DNA of 64,000 nt from Membranipora membranacea (lineage: Eukaryota > Bryozoa > Gymnolaemata > Cheilostomatida > Membraniporidae). The DNA lies in assembly GCA_914767715.1 (NCBI GenBank), contig OU612065.1, forward strand, positions 19,342,001 through 19,406,000, written 5' to 3'. Shown piece after piece: positions 43,001 to 54,100 of the stretch (position 1 is the stretch's first letter; every line of letters begins with the position of its first letter). The notes under the pieces are model-generated. The model was given only the letters and a program-made list of their open reading frames with translations, searched no databases and was not told the DNA's origin. The translations under genes and the position numbers were made by a program.

Positions 43001-45737
43001 CAATTTCAAAAGAATGTGGATTAGAGTGGTCCACATGGTCTGTATCTACTTTTGGAAGATCTACAATTAAACCACGAAATCATAATTAGTAAACATGTAT
43101 TTTAGAATGAACCTAATATTCACAGAGAACAATGTATGAGTTTATCAGACCAACTGTCTAAGCACCAACAAGTCAATATGTCAGAGTAAGACACAGAGTA
43201 ATGAAGGAGAAAGTCAAACCAAACAGATATATGATACAAGCAGAACAACAACAACAACAGTGCCAAGATAACAAGCAGAGCAGGTTCATGAACGCCTCAA
43301 GTCACATGTATAACTTATTACTATTACCACGCAAAGCTCGACGCCCTGTGAACAAAAAAGCTGATCATCAGCATGTCAAGAGGGTGGTCAGCAGGTTAAC
43401 TACAGGTGGAAAAGAAGTCTTCTAAGTGACAAATAGCCAATATTTAGGTACAATTGGTTGTTTGGTGAAAAGACAAACATGGAAAGGTAACGAAAGCTAC
43501 AACAGAGTTAATGGCATGGCAAACATAAGGTAAGTGTTATAGGGTGTGATGTGATAAGCAGGTGTTATATACCTTGCGGATGTCTCTTGCCAGCTCGGAT
43601 GTCCTCTGAAATGTTATAAAACATCAAGGGACATGACAACACGAAATCAAACTCTCATTTTATGAGATAAAGAAAGATAAAATAGACCCGTTTATCCCCA
43701 TTGCCTCTGCCTTTTTATCAAATAATCTGTTAAATCAACCACAGTATAGATCTAAATCCATATTTAATCACTTATTATTAATTGTTGTGGGTCTTCCCCT
43801 ACCCTCAACTACAATGAAAATAGTTTCTGTGACGACTACTCACACCAGGATGCAAAGGAAATCCTATTGCTTATATTATTATCACATTAGTCTATTTGGT
43901 CGTTTGCCAAAGACAGCAAAACAATCATAGTAAACCAAAAATTTGAATGTACATGAGTCGTGTTGTTCATTTGACAGCAGAATGAAAATTCACCTTCCCA
44001 TCAAAACTTAAGAGAGTATATTTCATTATGAACCATCTTCCCATATAAAATGGTGGGAAGGTGGTTGATAACGAAATGCTACTACTCTCGACACAAGCAG
44101 CGTTTAAATTACTTAAATTACAGAATATTTTCATACCTGCGGTCTCTCGCATGAGCTTTTTATGGAGATCTCTCAGTCTTCTTACTTCAATCCGTTTTAT
44201 CTCATCTAATTTAGTTCTCGTATTTTTATTGGCAAACTGCAAGTAGTGAGCGATCTGCCCATTCTGCAAATAGATGAATTGTAGATAACATTATTTCACA
44301 TGCCATACCTTTCCCAATATCCCTTCTACCAGTATCAACATTCATCAAATCTCAAAAGATAAAACATATATGAGTATGTCTGAAAAACAATTGTCCCTGT
44401 CTGCAACCAATAAAACATCAAAACTGGAAGAGGATCGGGTAAAGGATATGTCAAAGTTGATGGGACAAAGTAGGAAATAACTGGGATACCAATTAACAAG
44501 TCAGGACCTGGAATAGGAAGAAAGAAAAATTCCCATACCAAAGTCATCCACCACCAAATGACTTAATATAAGCTGCGAATATGTTAACCAGCTTTAGGCC
44601 TATTAGCTTTCCCTATGCATAAACACAGATTTGAGCAGCATTTTTGAACCTTTATATCATCTTCAGTAATATTTGCAACAAGTTTTTGAAATTCTTCATC
44701 CTCTTCCAGAACAAATACAGTTTCGTTCAAATAATTTCTGTATTCAATAAGCAGTAGGTTGTTGTTATCCTCCTAGAGAAAATATAAAATTGAAGTTAGC
44801 GGTTGAATGTATAATAATTAAAAGTTAACATATTTATCTAACATACAGCGAGGTCTTTCTGGCCGTCGTCTCCCATTTTGTCAAGCTCTGCTTTGAATCC
44901 GTCATCAGCTTCCAAAACCTGGACAACCTCCTCTAAATATTTCTTATATTCTAGTTGAAGAAAATTATCCTGCCAATGTACAGAATATAAAGGTATACAA
45001 ATATGAAGCAGTGGATCACATGGTCACATCAAGGAGTTAGTAACAAGCGTTGCAGGCCTGCAACAAGATTGAAGATACTTCTGGACCTGAATAAGTTTTA
45101 ACCCCAATGAGTCCCTCCTTACCAGGACTAATTACCGATGAAATTAACCCTTTTTTTCATCCCGACAGAAGTTAAACATTTTATGGTAAGATAAGTGGCT
45201 GATATGAATGTGACGCAAATTGATGCTTTTTCCGATTCCTGACAGTAGGATGTTCCCGCTGGTTTGGTGGACAAACAGATTTCCGAATTTGAACACTTGT
45301 AACCAAATTGAGGGATAGTTTGCCAAATTTCCCAGCCAGCATATGTTTGTCTTGATAACTGAGAATAACTGTAACTAATCCAACCCTACCTATTGACCTG
45401 ATGAGAGAGTGTAGCCAATATGACCAACATCAACGTATGCATGTAACAAGCAAAATGAATAAAAAACTGTAGTGGTAGCAGAGAACTGACATGAGCAAAT
45501 TTATAAAATTCAAGAGTAAACAGTTCAAAAACTATAAATAATATTGAATAATAAATAATATTGTTTGTTTCAAGTTTATATTCACAATATTACAGTATCT
45601 TTACTTACATCCATTGGGTCTGTTCCTTCTTTCACCTCAGGTATATGAGGCTCTGGGTTGACAGGAGCTCCATGGCAAACACTAATGAGTCCTAAAACTA
45701 ACAGCACAGCAAAGGCTGTGCACTGAGAGCTCACCAT
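36711..45737 (-). CDS. Nucleobindin (NUCB1/NUCB2-type Ca2+-binding protein)
   Basis: Secreted/Golgi calcium-binding protein. Exons in coding order: 45609-45737 (signal peptide, cleavage probable after VCHG near residue 23), 44847-44969 (2a) and/or 44650-44772 (2b), 44137-44263, 43573-43605 (33 nt), 42975-43060, 42198-42386, 41223-41313 (7a) or 40481-40571 (7b), 39508-39566, 38908-39090, 38222-38314, 37949-37966 (18 nt, uncertain), 37276-37311, 36711-37064. With one exon of each pair the product is about 506 residues (human paralogues 420-461). Exon 6 has the family's [16 protein letters not shown] segment and HPKMNHP. EF-hand 1 loop is [12 protein letters not shown] (about 260-271) and EF-hand 2 [12 protein letters not shown] (about 312-323), both with full ligand sets. 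Exon 10 ([16 protein letters not shown]) matches the position of the G-alpha-binding segment reported for calnuc. The tail is built of PVQQ units. Confidence 0.93.
37558..37666. mobile_element. TAGAYCAAG-family palindromic MITE, copy 3
   Basis: Ends TAGACCAAGTTTGGTCC and (reverse complement) TAGATCAAGTTTGATTC. The flanks GGCTGGAT (37550-37557) and GGCTAGAT (37667-37674) are an 8-bp duplication with one mismatch. The centre pairs GTTGCTCCCCCTTCAC with GTGGAGGGGGAGCAAC. It lies in an intron of the nucleobindin gene. Confidence 0.75.
38376..38428 (-). repeat. G-rich dispersed motif, copy 4
   Basis: Minus strand: GGTCGGAGGGCCATG, then GGCGGGGGCAAGATTCTGGG and GCTCAGACTAC. It lies in nucleobindin intron 9, with copy 5 (38581-38618) about 150 bp away in the same orientation. 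The open frame that reads through it (38213-38497) is intron read-through. Confidence 0.45.
38581..38618 (-). repeat. G-rich dispersed motif, copy 5
   Basis: Minus strand: GGGCGGGGGCAAGAGTCTAG then GGGCTCAGACTA. Same intron and orientation as copy 4. Confidence 0.4.
40481..40571 (-). other. Nucleobindin alternative exon 7b (91 nt)
   Basis: Encodes [17 protein letters not shown] then [13 protein letters not shown] plus the first base of the EF-hand-1 aspartate codon. It has a good acceptor (ATGTAG) and donor (GTATGT). It has the same length, phases and alignment as exon 7a at 41223-41313, with roughly 60 percent residue identity. Because 91 is not a multiple of three, a transcript with both exons or neither loses the reading frame before the EF-hands. 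Confidence 0.85.
41223..41313 (-). other. Nucleobindin alternative exon 7a (91 nt)
   Basis: Encodes [17 protein letters not shown] then [13 protein letters not shown] plus one base. It is the closer match to the vertebrate segment (VWEELDGLDP...FNPKTFF). Acceptor CTGCAG, donor GTAAGG. It is separated from 7b by a 651-nt intron. It forms the entering helix of EF-hand 1 together with exon 8. Confidence 0.88.
42490..42545. mobile_element. TAGAYCAAG-family MITE, half copy 4
   Basis: CTAGGACAAGTTCAATCTAT followed by TTGCCTGTATTTGGAGTTGC and TCCCCCT matches the left half of copies 1 and 3; the other arm is lost or very diverged. It lies in nucleobindin intron 5. Confidence 0.55.
44008..44095. mobile_element. 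Fold-back MITE (family shared with 32432-32530)
   Basis: Left arm AAGAGAGTATATTTCATTAT and CATCTTCCCA; right arm TGGGAAGGTGGTTGATAACG then CTACTACTCTCGACAC. It lies in nucleobindin intron 3. Confidence 0.55.
44650..44772 (-). other. Nucleobindin duplicated exon 2b (123 nt)
   Basis: 41 codons starting [20 protein letters not shown] and ending NITEDDIK, homologous to exon 2a and to the vertebrate YHRYLQEVIDVLE...AEDIK segment. The ending matches the vertebrate segment better than 2a does. The donor GTTCAA is weak, so inclusion may be regulated. Both boundaries are phase 0. Confidence 0.82.
44847..44969 (-). other. Nucleobindin duplicated exon 2a (123 nt)
   Basis: 41 codons starting [20 protein letters not shown] and ending DDGQKDLA. 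Same length and phase as 2b; donor GTATGT, acceptor GGCAG. The intron to 2b (44773-44846) is 74 nt; its best branch-point match, CTAAC, puts the branch A about 51 nt from the 5' splice site and about 23 nt from the 3' splice site. Confidence 0.82.
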
Positions 45738-47323
45738 ACTAAGTGAGTCTCAGATTTTTAATAAGGCTAGCTAGTTGACTGTTGAGAAGACAGCAGCTGA
45801 CTGTATTGAAAGTTACAATAAAATCCGTTGGGAATTGTAACTAAGCAGCTCTTCAGGGTATAGGCTATATATTGATGGCTGTTCTCAAGCAAAGATGTTG
45901 GTAACTGTTCAGTAAGTCTTACAAGATCTGTGGTGGTTGTACAGATGGGACTCAAGATGATGTGGAGATCAAAGTGAAACTACTATATGTTTCCTTATGG
46001 ATTATAATGACTCTTGGATGAAATTTGATAGCAAAGAGGCAAGCAAATAGCGATAACATTATTTATCACTTATTGACCAATCAAGTGTTATGTCACTCTT
46101 TGGAACGATTCCATTGGATGAATAAGTGGGCGGCTCTTACAAAGTGAAACCTGTCTCACATGTTAAAAAAAAGAGGAATCAAGCAGAGCTAATATATCAA
46201 TAGAGCTTCGAAACTGGGGCGTGGTCTGGGCGTGTACTATATTATGACCTGAAAAAATAGCACTGTACACTAACTAATGGCAAAAAATGACTCGCTTAGC
46301 AAATCTGGTGTATGTTATCTATAAAGACAATCTGATTCTAACTACAACAATGTGAGCAAGGAGTTGGATGAGTTGATGTGAGTGCAATGGTGTTTGTTTC
46401 AGATGACAAAGTTATTTAGGCAAGAAGTACATGCTAATACCATAGTAATAAGAAAGATGAAAAGTGAGGAGTTATTTTTTATTTATTAAGAGGGACTCTC
46501 ACGGTGTAATTCCGTCACAACCAGTCTGCTGGAACAGGGAGGTTGGCAAGCACAACTTTCTGTAGTACAGTTGAATCAACTCCAGTTGTTTAGGCCTTGA
46601 CCACTCGGGCATTCAACCACTGGACTTGCACCAAATACAGATGGCCTGTGGTTGGAAGCATAGTCTAGAGCTGCACATGACCAGAAAAGAAGACTATAAA
46701 TTTTATTCCTTATTTCTCTCTAGGCACTCTGGATCTGTTGCAAATGAACTCGAGAATGCGGTGAGATATTCGGCTACCATAGAATTAATACAGATTTCCA
46801 ATGATGATTTCGATGTACTGAACATCCGATACAGGTCTGAGGGATGGAACTCAAAAAACAAGTACAAGATGCCACATAGAATCTCCTACAGATTAGCGAT
46901 TCAAGGTAGGAATTATTTCTTACAAAATGACAGACTAATAAAATATTTAAATGTTTTTATCGACACGCCAGGTTTTTCTTAGGCATGGAAATCCAACAAG
47001 CGCTTTAAAGTTATACAGGGGGGTCCTTGCAATTAGAAACAGCCAAAATCACAATTTGATCGCTCACTCCCTGAGTGAGTGATACCTGCTAGGCTCTCAC
47101 TTTCAGATTGCTCACTCACTTGATGGAACTATATACATTCAGAGTGAACGATTTGAGAGCGATTTTGTCTAATTGAAAGACCAAGTGAGAGATAATTTTG
47201 GAGCGATGTGATAGTGATAACTTGCTTTAGTAAAGGATCGCTCTCTAATTGAAAGACCCCCCTGATTAGAAATCTAAATCATAGCTTGAATACATATATC
47301 ACAGTATTTCTCTGATGTTACAG
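45738..47323. other. Spacer upstream of nucleobindin; possible orphan exon 46724-46905
   Basis: Holds the nucleobindin promoter region (no clear TATA box). A plus-strand open segment 46724-46905 is bounded by a TCTCTAG acceptor and a GTAGGA donor and encodes NELENAVRYSATIELIQ and YRSEGWNSKNKYKMPHRISY. Its phase does not join the transposase exon at 47324, so it is either unrelated or needs another exon. No family was recognised. Confidence 0.3.
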
Positions 47324-47892
47324 TTCATCGAACACTGGCTAACTCAATTGGAGGACAAAGTAAATGGTGTCGACATCACGGATGCAGATAGGTCAAAATG
47401 TCTGCTTTGCATTCAGACAAGAATCAGCTGGAGAATCACTTGTAAGTACACTTTACAATGTGATGCAAAATCTGTGATATTGATCAAGATTGTGGAATTC
47501 AAGATCTACATAGAATGCCATTTTGCACATACTTCTTCTCACCTAGTCGGCTGTATCCTTAGCACATACTATATTAGGCTAAATTCAAGTCTAGCTCAAC
47601 ATCTTTACTTTATTATAGACTCCCACCTCAAATAACCAAGATTAAGTGTGAGCTATCATTACGTCATTATAATATTCCTACAGGTCACTCCTTCTTAGCG
47701 CTCACTAAGGAGTTTTTGACTGAGAAATCGGTTTGTCAAGATAGCTTGGAGCAGTACTTTGGTCACCAAAGAGCCAAAACTGGCAGTAACAATGCTCCAA
47801 CTATGAGCGAGTTTCTAAATACAGCCAGGATACTGACAGTGACACAAGAGGCTGAATGTACTATATCCAAAGGGAACTACACTAAACTTTAA
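47324..47892 (+). pseudogene. P-element/THAP9-like transposase C-terminal remnant
   Basis: Two exons, 47324-47441 and 47684-47892, join in frame through a GTAAGT donor and CTACAG acceptor to give about 108 residues ending at a TAA. The segment SWRITCHSFLALTKEFLTEK followed by CQDSLEQYFGHQRAK and NNAPTMSEFLNTARIL resembles the end of P-element-type transposases, where a QD-x-LE-x-(F/Y)FG motif and an N-rich turn precede the final helix. No THAP zinc finger or catalytic core is present upstream, so this is a truncated copy or a captured 3' end. An AATAAA follows at 48018-48023. It could be a domesticated fragment; the preserved splice site hints at that but does not prove it. Confidence 0.6.
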
Positions 47893-48515
47893 AAAGACAC
47901 TATGGTGATCTCTGAAGAGCCAATGGAGAATGGAAGTTGACAAAGGAAATGAGTCATGAGTTTTTGTTAACCATTGTTGGGCTGAGAATGTAAAGTATTA
48001 CATAGCAATAGTATTTGAATAAAATTGCAGAAGTAAAATTACATAAAAGAGACTTAGAAAAAATTAGATACAGATTTTCCTGAAACCACAAGATCAGTTT
48101 GATTCTTTTATTGTAAACTCTGTCTAAAAACTGACAGAAGGATTGTTTCTTCTTATTGCTGTCTATTTATTGTTTACATTTATTTATAAATGCCGCACAC
48201 CTCACTCTGGAAAACTTTTGCACTACCTTATGAAATAAATCAAAGGCTTCAGAACTTGGTATGTTACAATCTACTGTGAGCCTTGTCAGAGTGCAGTATA
48301 GAGTCCATGACAAGATCTCTTACGTTGCAATTACTGCTCACATTGGAAAGAGTGGCAGATGAAAGAGAATCAAGCGCAATGAATAATGTAGAAAGCTGGC
48401 TGATACATATGTAAGTGCACCACGACCTAGAGGCAAAGAATTTCCCCCTATTAGACTAGCGAGAGAGTTCCCCCTGAGGTAGAGGTGAGTTGAGGTACTG
48501 CTTGCTTGCTCAGGA

Positions 48516-48896
48516 TATTTCTGTTGTGCAGCCTGCAAAAGAGACATCTTATATTGGTTTGAGTAAGATTAAAGCCATTAATACACAAATTGGTTTTATC
48601 ACAATAAGAACTTGTGGTTATGGAGACAAACTAAATTTTAACTTAAAGTAAGTTAAGTAAAGTTAAATGTTGCATAGCCGACCTCTGTGCTTCAATTCAT
48701 AAATTAGCCCTTCAAAAGTATTGGGTCGATATTCCTAAGATTGTTTTGGGTTGTTGATGTGAAAAACTTACGGCTTGCAGCGGGTATAGTCTTCAGCCTC
48801 AAAATGTTGAGCGCAATATGCCTTCTACTGAGCATTCCATTCACGTATGTGTTGACTAGGTCTTGCCTCACGACAGCTTTTAACCAATTCAATCCC
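48516..48896 (-). CDS. Possible 3' end of an unidentified minus-strand gene
   Basis: A candidate exon 48772-48896 has a TTATAG acceptor and a strong GTAAGT donor and reads GLNWLKAVVRQDLVNTYVNG and RRHIALNILRLKTIPAAS. Spliced to a segment starting near 48539 after TTTTGCAG, the frame closes soon at a TGA. No protein family was recognised and no upstream exon was found beyond the tandem repeat. This may be a fragment only. Confidence 0.28.
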
Positions 48897-48967
48897 CTAT
48901 AACATTCCAAAAATAGGTGTGAATAATCAGGGCCATTGTACATATTAACGTTGAGCAATGATTACAC

Positions 48968-49394
48968 AGGCTGACTTGATGGATTGTAAATTTGTAGCAT
49001 TTGCTCACTACAACCTATAACCTTCTGTAAGTTCATCAGAATCATCTCTAGTTGGTTTATTATTATTGTATAACTAGTAGGGTCAGTGCATTGCTGTAGT
49101 AACCTGAAATACATGGCCAAATATCATTCATTAGGCTGACTTGATGGATTGTAAATTTGTAGCATTTGCTCACTACAACCTATAACCTTCTGTAAGTTCA
49201 TCAGAATCATCTCTAGTTGGTTTATTATTATTGTATAACTAGTAGGGTCAGTGCATTGCTGTAGTAACCTGAAATACATGGCCAAATATCATTCATTCCT
49301 ATATGTATCTATTATTGTATAACTAGTAGGGTCAGTGCATTGCTGTAGTAACCTGAAATACATGGCCAAATATCATTCATTCCTATATGTATCT
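48968..49394. repeat. Nested tandem duplication (165-bp and 84-bp periods)
   Basis: A 165-bp unit beginning AGGCTGACTTGATGGATTG occurs at 48968-49132 and again from 49133. Inside the second copy, a shorter 84-bp unit beginning ATTATTGTATAACTAG (49227-49310) is itself duplicated at 49311-49394. The copies are almost identical, so both events are recent (or an assembly artefact). Confidence 0.9.
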
Positions 49395-49729
49395 ATCAAA
49401 CCCATTCTTATTGAAATACACAGACAAGGGGCAGGGCACTGTGACTGTCTGTAGACAGTTACCCCTCTGGTTGAGACAGGCTAAGTCTAAGAGAAAGAAA
49501 GCATGGGTCATATATGTCTTCAATAACCTTAAACAAAGGATACTAAAGCAATGATGAAATTTTGATATCTTTGAGAGCAAGTGCTACTCCTATCTAGGTA
49601 GATGCAATGTGATTTACCTGACTCTATCTTTTCTAGGTACTACAAACCATCAAACCATCTCCAAAACACCCGTCTGCTATTTTCTTTCTTCTAGTTTGAG
49701 TGCAGTGCAGCAGAAAATACTTGCTTTTG

Positions 49730-49890
49730 TGTGATTGGTTCATTAAACTCCAGTCACAGCTATTCTTATTATTACTACAATGGCTGTACAGTGCTATTTT
49801 TTTCAGGTGACACCTGATTGGTCAATTCTGAGCTGGCCCATATTCTGCCTGCTTATATATAGATAAAGGGACAGTAGAAGCTTAGGACTG
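49730..49890 (+). promoter_or_regulatory. Candidate plus-strand promoter (CCAAT x2, TATA)
   Basis: Inverted CCAAT boxes (ATTGG) lie near 49734 and 49817, and a TATATATAG run at about 49854 would place a start near 49885. It is upstream of SMYD4, but about 1.2 kb from its first recognised coding exon, so the link is weak. Confidence 0.25.
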
Positions 49891-50049
49891 CGTAAGCTTT
49901 GGAATCAAGCATAATTTCATTTTCACATTTCTATTTTTGGATTTTCTACCTTCTCTTTCACATTCTATCTACTGGAAGCTAGAATTTACAGTTATGTATG
50001 AGTTCAGAAATATCAGCCACGTTTGAGCTCATACATAGTGTCTCAGTCT

Positions 50050-50230
50050 GTGCAGAATCAGGGATAGCGTCGGAGGCGTCGGACTCAGGATCATTAGTTC
50101 CTGAGTTCGAGCCCCACCGGGTGCCACTGTTTGTCTAGTACTACCTGATTTGGCTGTCGCGGGCCATTAACCCTAGCCGACCTGGAATAGAATAATGGAC
50201 GATGGCTTGCCATATTGCCTAATACCTTCA
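50050..50230 (+). mobile_element. tRNA-derived SINE
   Basis: A box TAGCGTCGGAGG (50065-50076), B box GAGTTCGAGCCC (50103-50114), then a body GTTTGTCTAGTACTACCTGA, GGCTGTCGCGGGCCAT and CCTAGCCGACCTGGAAT that recurs at 19508-19640. Confidence 0.75.
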
Positions 50231-51143
50231 AAATTGAAGTTGGCGATTACTCATTCTTGTTGTTTAGTGTTAGTTAGTCCAAGGAGGAGGATTAGTCCAT
50301 TATCATTGATTTGAATAATGGACAACTCACCATCGGTCTCTGTGTCAGTGAATGATGTGGTTGAAAGGGATACTGACAGTCATACCCTGAGGCTGGAGAA
50401 TAATGAATGCAACCTCTTACAAAGCCAAAAGCTAGTTGCATGCATTGGGTTGATGATGAGTTGATGATGAAATGAGTTGGATCTCACCTGTAAAACAGAC
50501 CCTCAAATACATATTTGCAAGTGGTCAGACACTGTCATCACACAAACAACCCTACCCTTACATGGATTTGTTCTGCTAGTTAGAATTTGTGTAACTGTAT
50601 TGAAGATTGATGATCAATAACATATTTTTTTTCAGAGTACTTGGTGTGGAAGAAAGTCTAAGTCTGTGTGTCAAATGATGTGAATTGAGTACCTCCTGAA
50701 ACAACATACATGGTTTCATTATTGTATAGGTCAGCAAGAGAAAGATGGAGAAATATATTAGCCTTAATCCACAAGTCATGCGGTAGGTTATCTGCAGTGG
50801 TTTAAGTGGAGTTTTTCCTTTGTGGGTACTCTTCTCTCCGGGTGGAAAGCGGCCCAATGGGCCACATGCAGACCAAGGAATCTACGCTTACATATTTTTT
50901 TGCAATTATCTTACTCAATCAAATTGTGTCAATATATGCATGTTCTGCATACCAATTATGCAGACCAGATACAGGTAAGACCAGGAGGATAACAATATTT
51001 TCCCCACTTTGCTGCTGATTTAACGCTAGCTTGAGTGAAAAACAAACTTTACATCTAAACAATTATTTTCTTTCATTGCATATACATGATGTATGCTGTT
51101 GATCACATGAGAACAACAAAAAATACCTCTTTACCTTAGGGAA

Positions 51144-54100
51144 ATGAAGAGGATAGTCGGTAACGCTGAAGAAAAAAAGGGGAATTCTGAGTCAAGTGAA
51201 TCCCAGACTCTTCGCGAAAAGGCAAATGGTCTTTATAAACGGAAGAAACTGAAGGATGCACGAGCAATGTATACCAAGGTAATTCTCTGACCTTGCATCA
51301 GAAAATCCTCATTCCTCATCCTGCACACTATTTCATTCTTCAAACCCAATAAAGCTGGATCTAAGTTTCAGATAACAACTATTTCATACTGTGATAGTCG
51401 TAGTAGAAGGCTACTAGAAATAAATCTATACTTGAGAGATGGGGAAAACAACAGTGATGAGGTTTTCATTATACTATGAATCATTAGCTATTCAAGTTCA
51501 ATGTTTTCAATTCATTAAACGTTATACTTATAGAGTATAAAAGCTGCTGATTATGGTGATGAGATGATGTTACTGGCTCTGGGGAACCGGTCAGCTGTCA
51601 ACTTCGAACTCAAGCTCTACCAGGTTAGTAGTCATCATAATATATTAAATTTATACCTGTGCTTAGGTTCATGATGTTGTCTGTGCTCTTTGTATCTTGA
51701 CTTGTGGGAGCTGCTAGCAAAGTGTTTAAAACAATATATTCTTATTTCTTCTTCAAGTGCAAGGAGAACTCATGATTATTATATTTCATATTTCTCTATC
51801 ATGCTTATTTTATTCATTTTTTTTTATCAAGCGCAAGAAAAATCAAGCTTATTTTATTTCAGCTCTGTATAAGAGATATAGACATCATTCTTAGCTTTGA
51901 GGCTGCCTCTGCCAGCATGCAGAGTAAAGTCATGATGCGGAAGCTGAGGTGTTTGGAGCAGATTGGCGACTTGCAATGTTTTCGACAAGGTAACGCTTTC
52001 ATGCCAAGTGTTGAGTTACTCCAACTATATGAAGATAGATAACAATGGGTTGAAGATTTCTGTGGGTCTTTACTCATTAAATTGTACAATTATTTCAAAG
52101 TTTTTCATTACAATAGATTGCAGATTTTAATACATGATAAACATTACATGTGTTTCTAGTTGCAGAAGATATAAGTAGACTAGTTCAGACGCAGACCATT
52201 ACCCTGCAAGAAAAAGGTATGTTGTTGATTGCTCATGAGGCACAATCGCCATTTAATTTTCACCCAAGAAAATTTGTTAATTGACAGTATTCTTGGATAC
52301 TAAAATTGCATTGTGATTTCATGTTAGACCTTTTAGAGCTGTTGGCTTATTAAATGTTCCAAATTGCACACAATAATGGAAGTCACTCGTTGCGGTCCAC
52401 AAAGTTAATCTGCACATTACCCTAAACTCCCAAATTGATGTTATAATATTACATGTTTTGCAGATTCTACATACTTAAAAGAGAAGGGAAAGCTCTTTAG
52501 CTCTGTAAAATCTCAGTCAAAGACACAAAAGAGAAAATCAGCACAAGAACCATCCGCTGTAGATCATACCAAGGTGTATGGAGGAAATCATACAGAAATA
52601 ACAGCTGCTTCTCAAGTAATAGAAATGAAATATTCTGAGGAAAAAGGACGACATCTTAAGGTATGATGTCGATATGTTATGCTCACCACTTGATTCAGAC
52701 TCTATAACTCTTGTTACTTGAACAGAGAGAGAGCTGGTCCCGTTTGCAAAATCTTTCAATGTCACTTGATTCAGACTTTGTGTAATTAGATCAGTGGCAT
52801 TAGTGGAGTGTGCCACACTTTCTTTAACTATCAGAACATGGCACAGATGATGTTCGATATAGCAGCCGAATCAACCATCAAATATTGGCATTGTAAGCTG
52901 CCTCACAAGTTGCATAGATGTGTTTGGAGTTTTCTATACTCTGATGTATGTAAAACAATTCCCATTATGTGATTGCCTGACGCAATAAGTTTAGTACATA
53001 GACGGATAAACAAGCTAGCATTTATCGGATAATATGATATGATGTTTGCTACTTGTTTCATTCTCTGACAAATAAAATGTATGTTTAGGGATAAAAACTC
53101 GTAAATTTTCAGATAATCACTGTTACTACATAAACAAATGGGCCGAAAATTGACACAAAAAGTTTAATTCTGACTGGTGCTCATAATTGTTGTAGGTGAC
53201 TGAAGATGTTCCTGGTGGATCACTTATGATAAGTGAAGAGCCGTATGTTACAGTCCTTCTGCCTGATTACTGGACCACCCACTGTTATTATTGTCTTAAC
53301 TACTGTGAAGCTACTCCATTTTTGTAAGTGGAAATCAATTTAAAGATTTTGTATATTTTATGATAATTTTTTTCTCACATTGCAGCATGAATATGACATT
53401 GATGGAGGTATCATGATACACATTTCAATCCATTCACACAACAGATTGTAGTCTGAGTAAAGTGTCACTTGTCGCTAATATAAAGGGGTTTACTTACTGT
53501 TTATTTGATGTAAATGTCGCACTCGCTAGCCTACATTCAGATTATTAACCTGGTTTCTTTTGGTGATCACAGCTGTAGAAGAAGGTCGTGTCAAGTACAA
53601 TACTGCAGCAGAGACTGTCAGTTGAAGTCATCGGATTCCAGTCACAAATATGAGTGCAAGCACCTGCCTACCATCGTCAATGTGAGTGACCTCTTTCGAA
53701 ACTTACTTAAAATACACAAGCTTGCGGTTGGGGGATGTAGCAAATGCATATATCTCTACTTTTGCAATTGTTGGTGCGAAGGTAAAATAAGCACTTCAGT
53801 GATGCCCACTTATCTGCACTATATTTCTTTCTCTTGTTGGGCTACACTGATGTACCATAGGGCTTGTAATAAAAATAAGCATATTATGTTCATTGAGAAA
53901 TGCATCATTTAGAAATTGAGGAAGTAAACATTCACTCAGCTGACAATATCACATGGCTTACATCTACCTTGATTGTTTAGTTTTGGTTTCTACACATGTA
54001 ACGAGACAATATGTTTATTTCACAGACTGGTATTGGGCATCTAGCTTATAAGGTGGTTATTCAAACAGGCCTTAAAGTTTTGCTGAGTAAGTATTGTTGC

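Noticed and set aside
46724-46905. Orphan spliced-looking exon as the first exon of the transposase
   Set aside because: It ends in phase 1 whereas the transposase exon at 47324 needs phase 0, and joining them gives an early stop.
48968-49394. Spaced direct repeats reminiscent of a CRISPR array
   Set aside because: Units are contiguous tandem copies without spacers in a eukaryotic genome.
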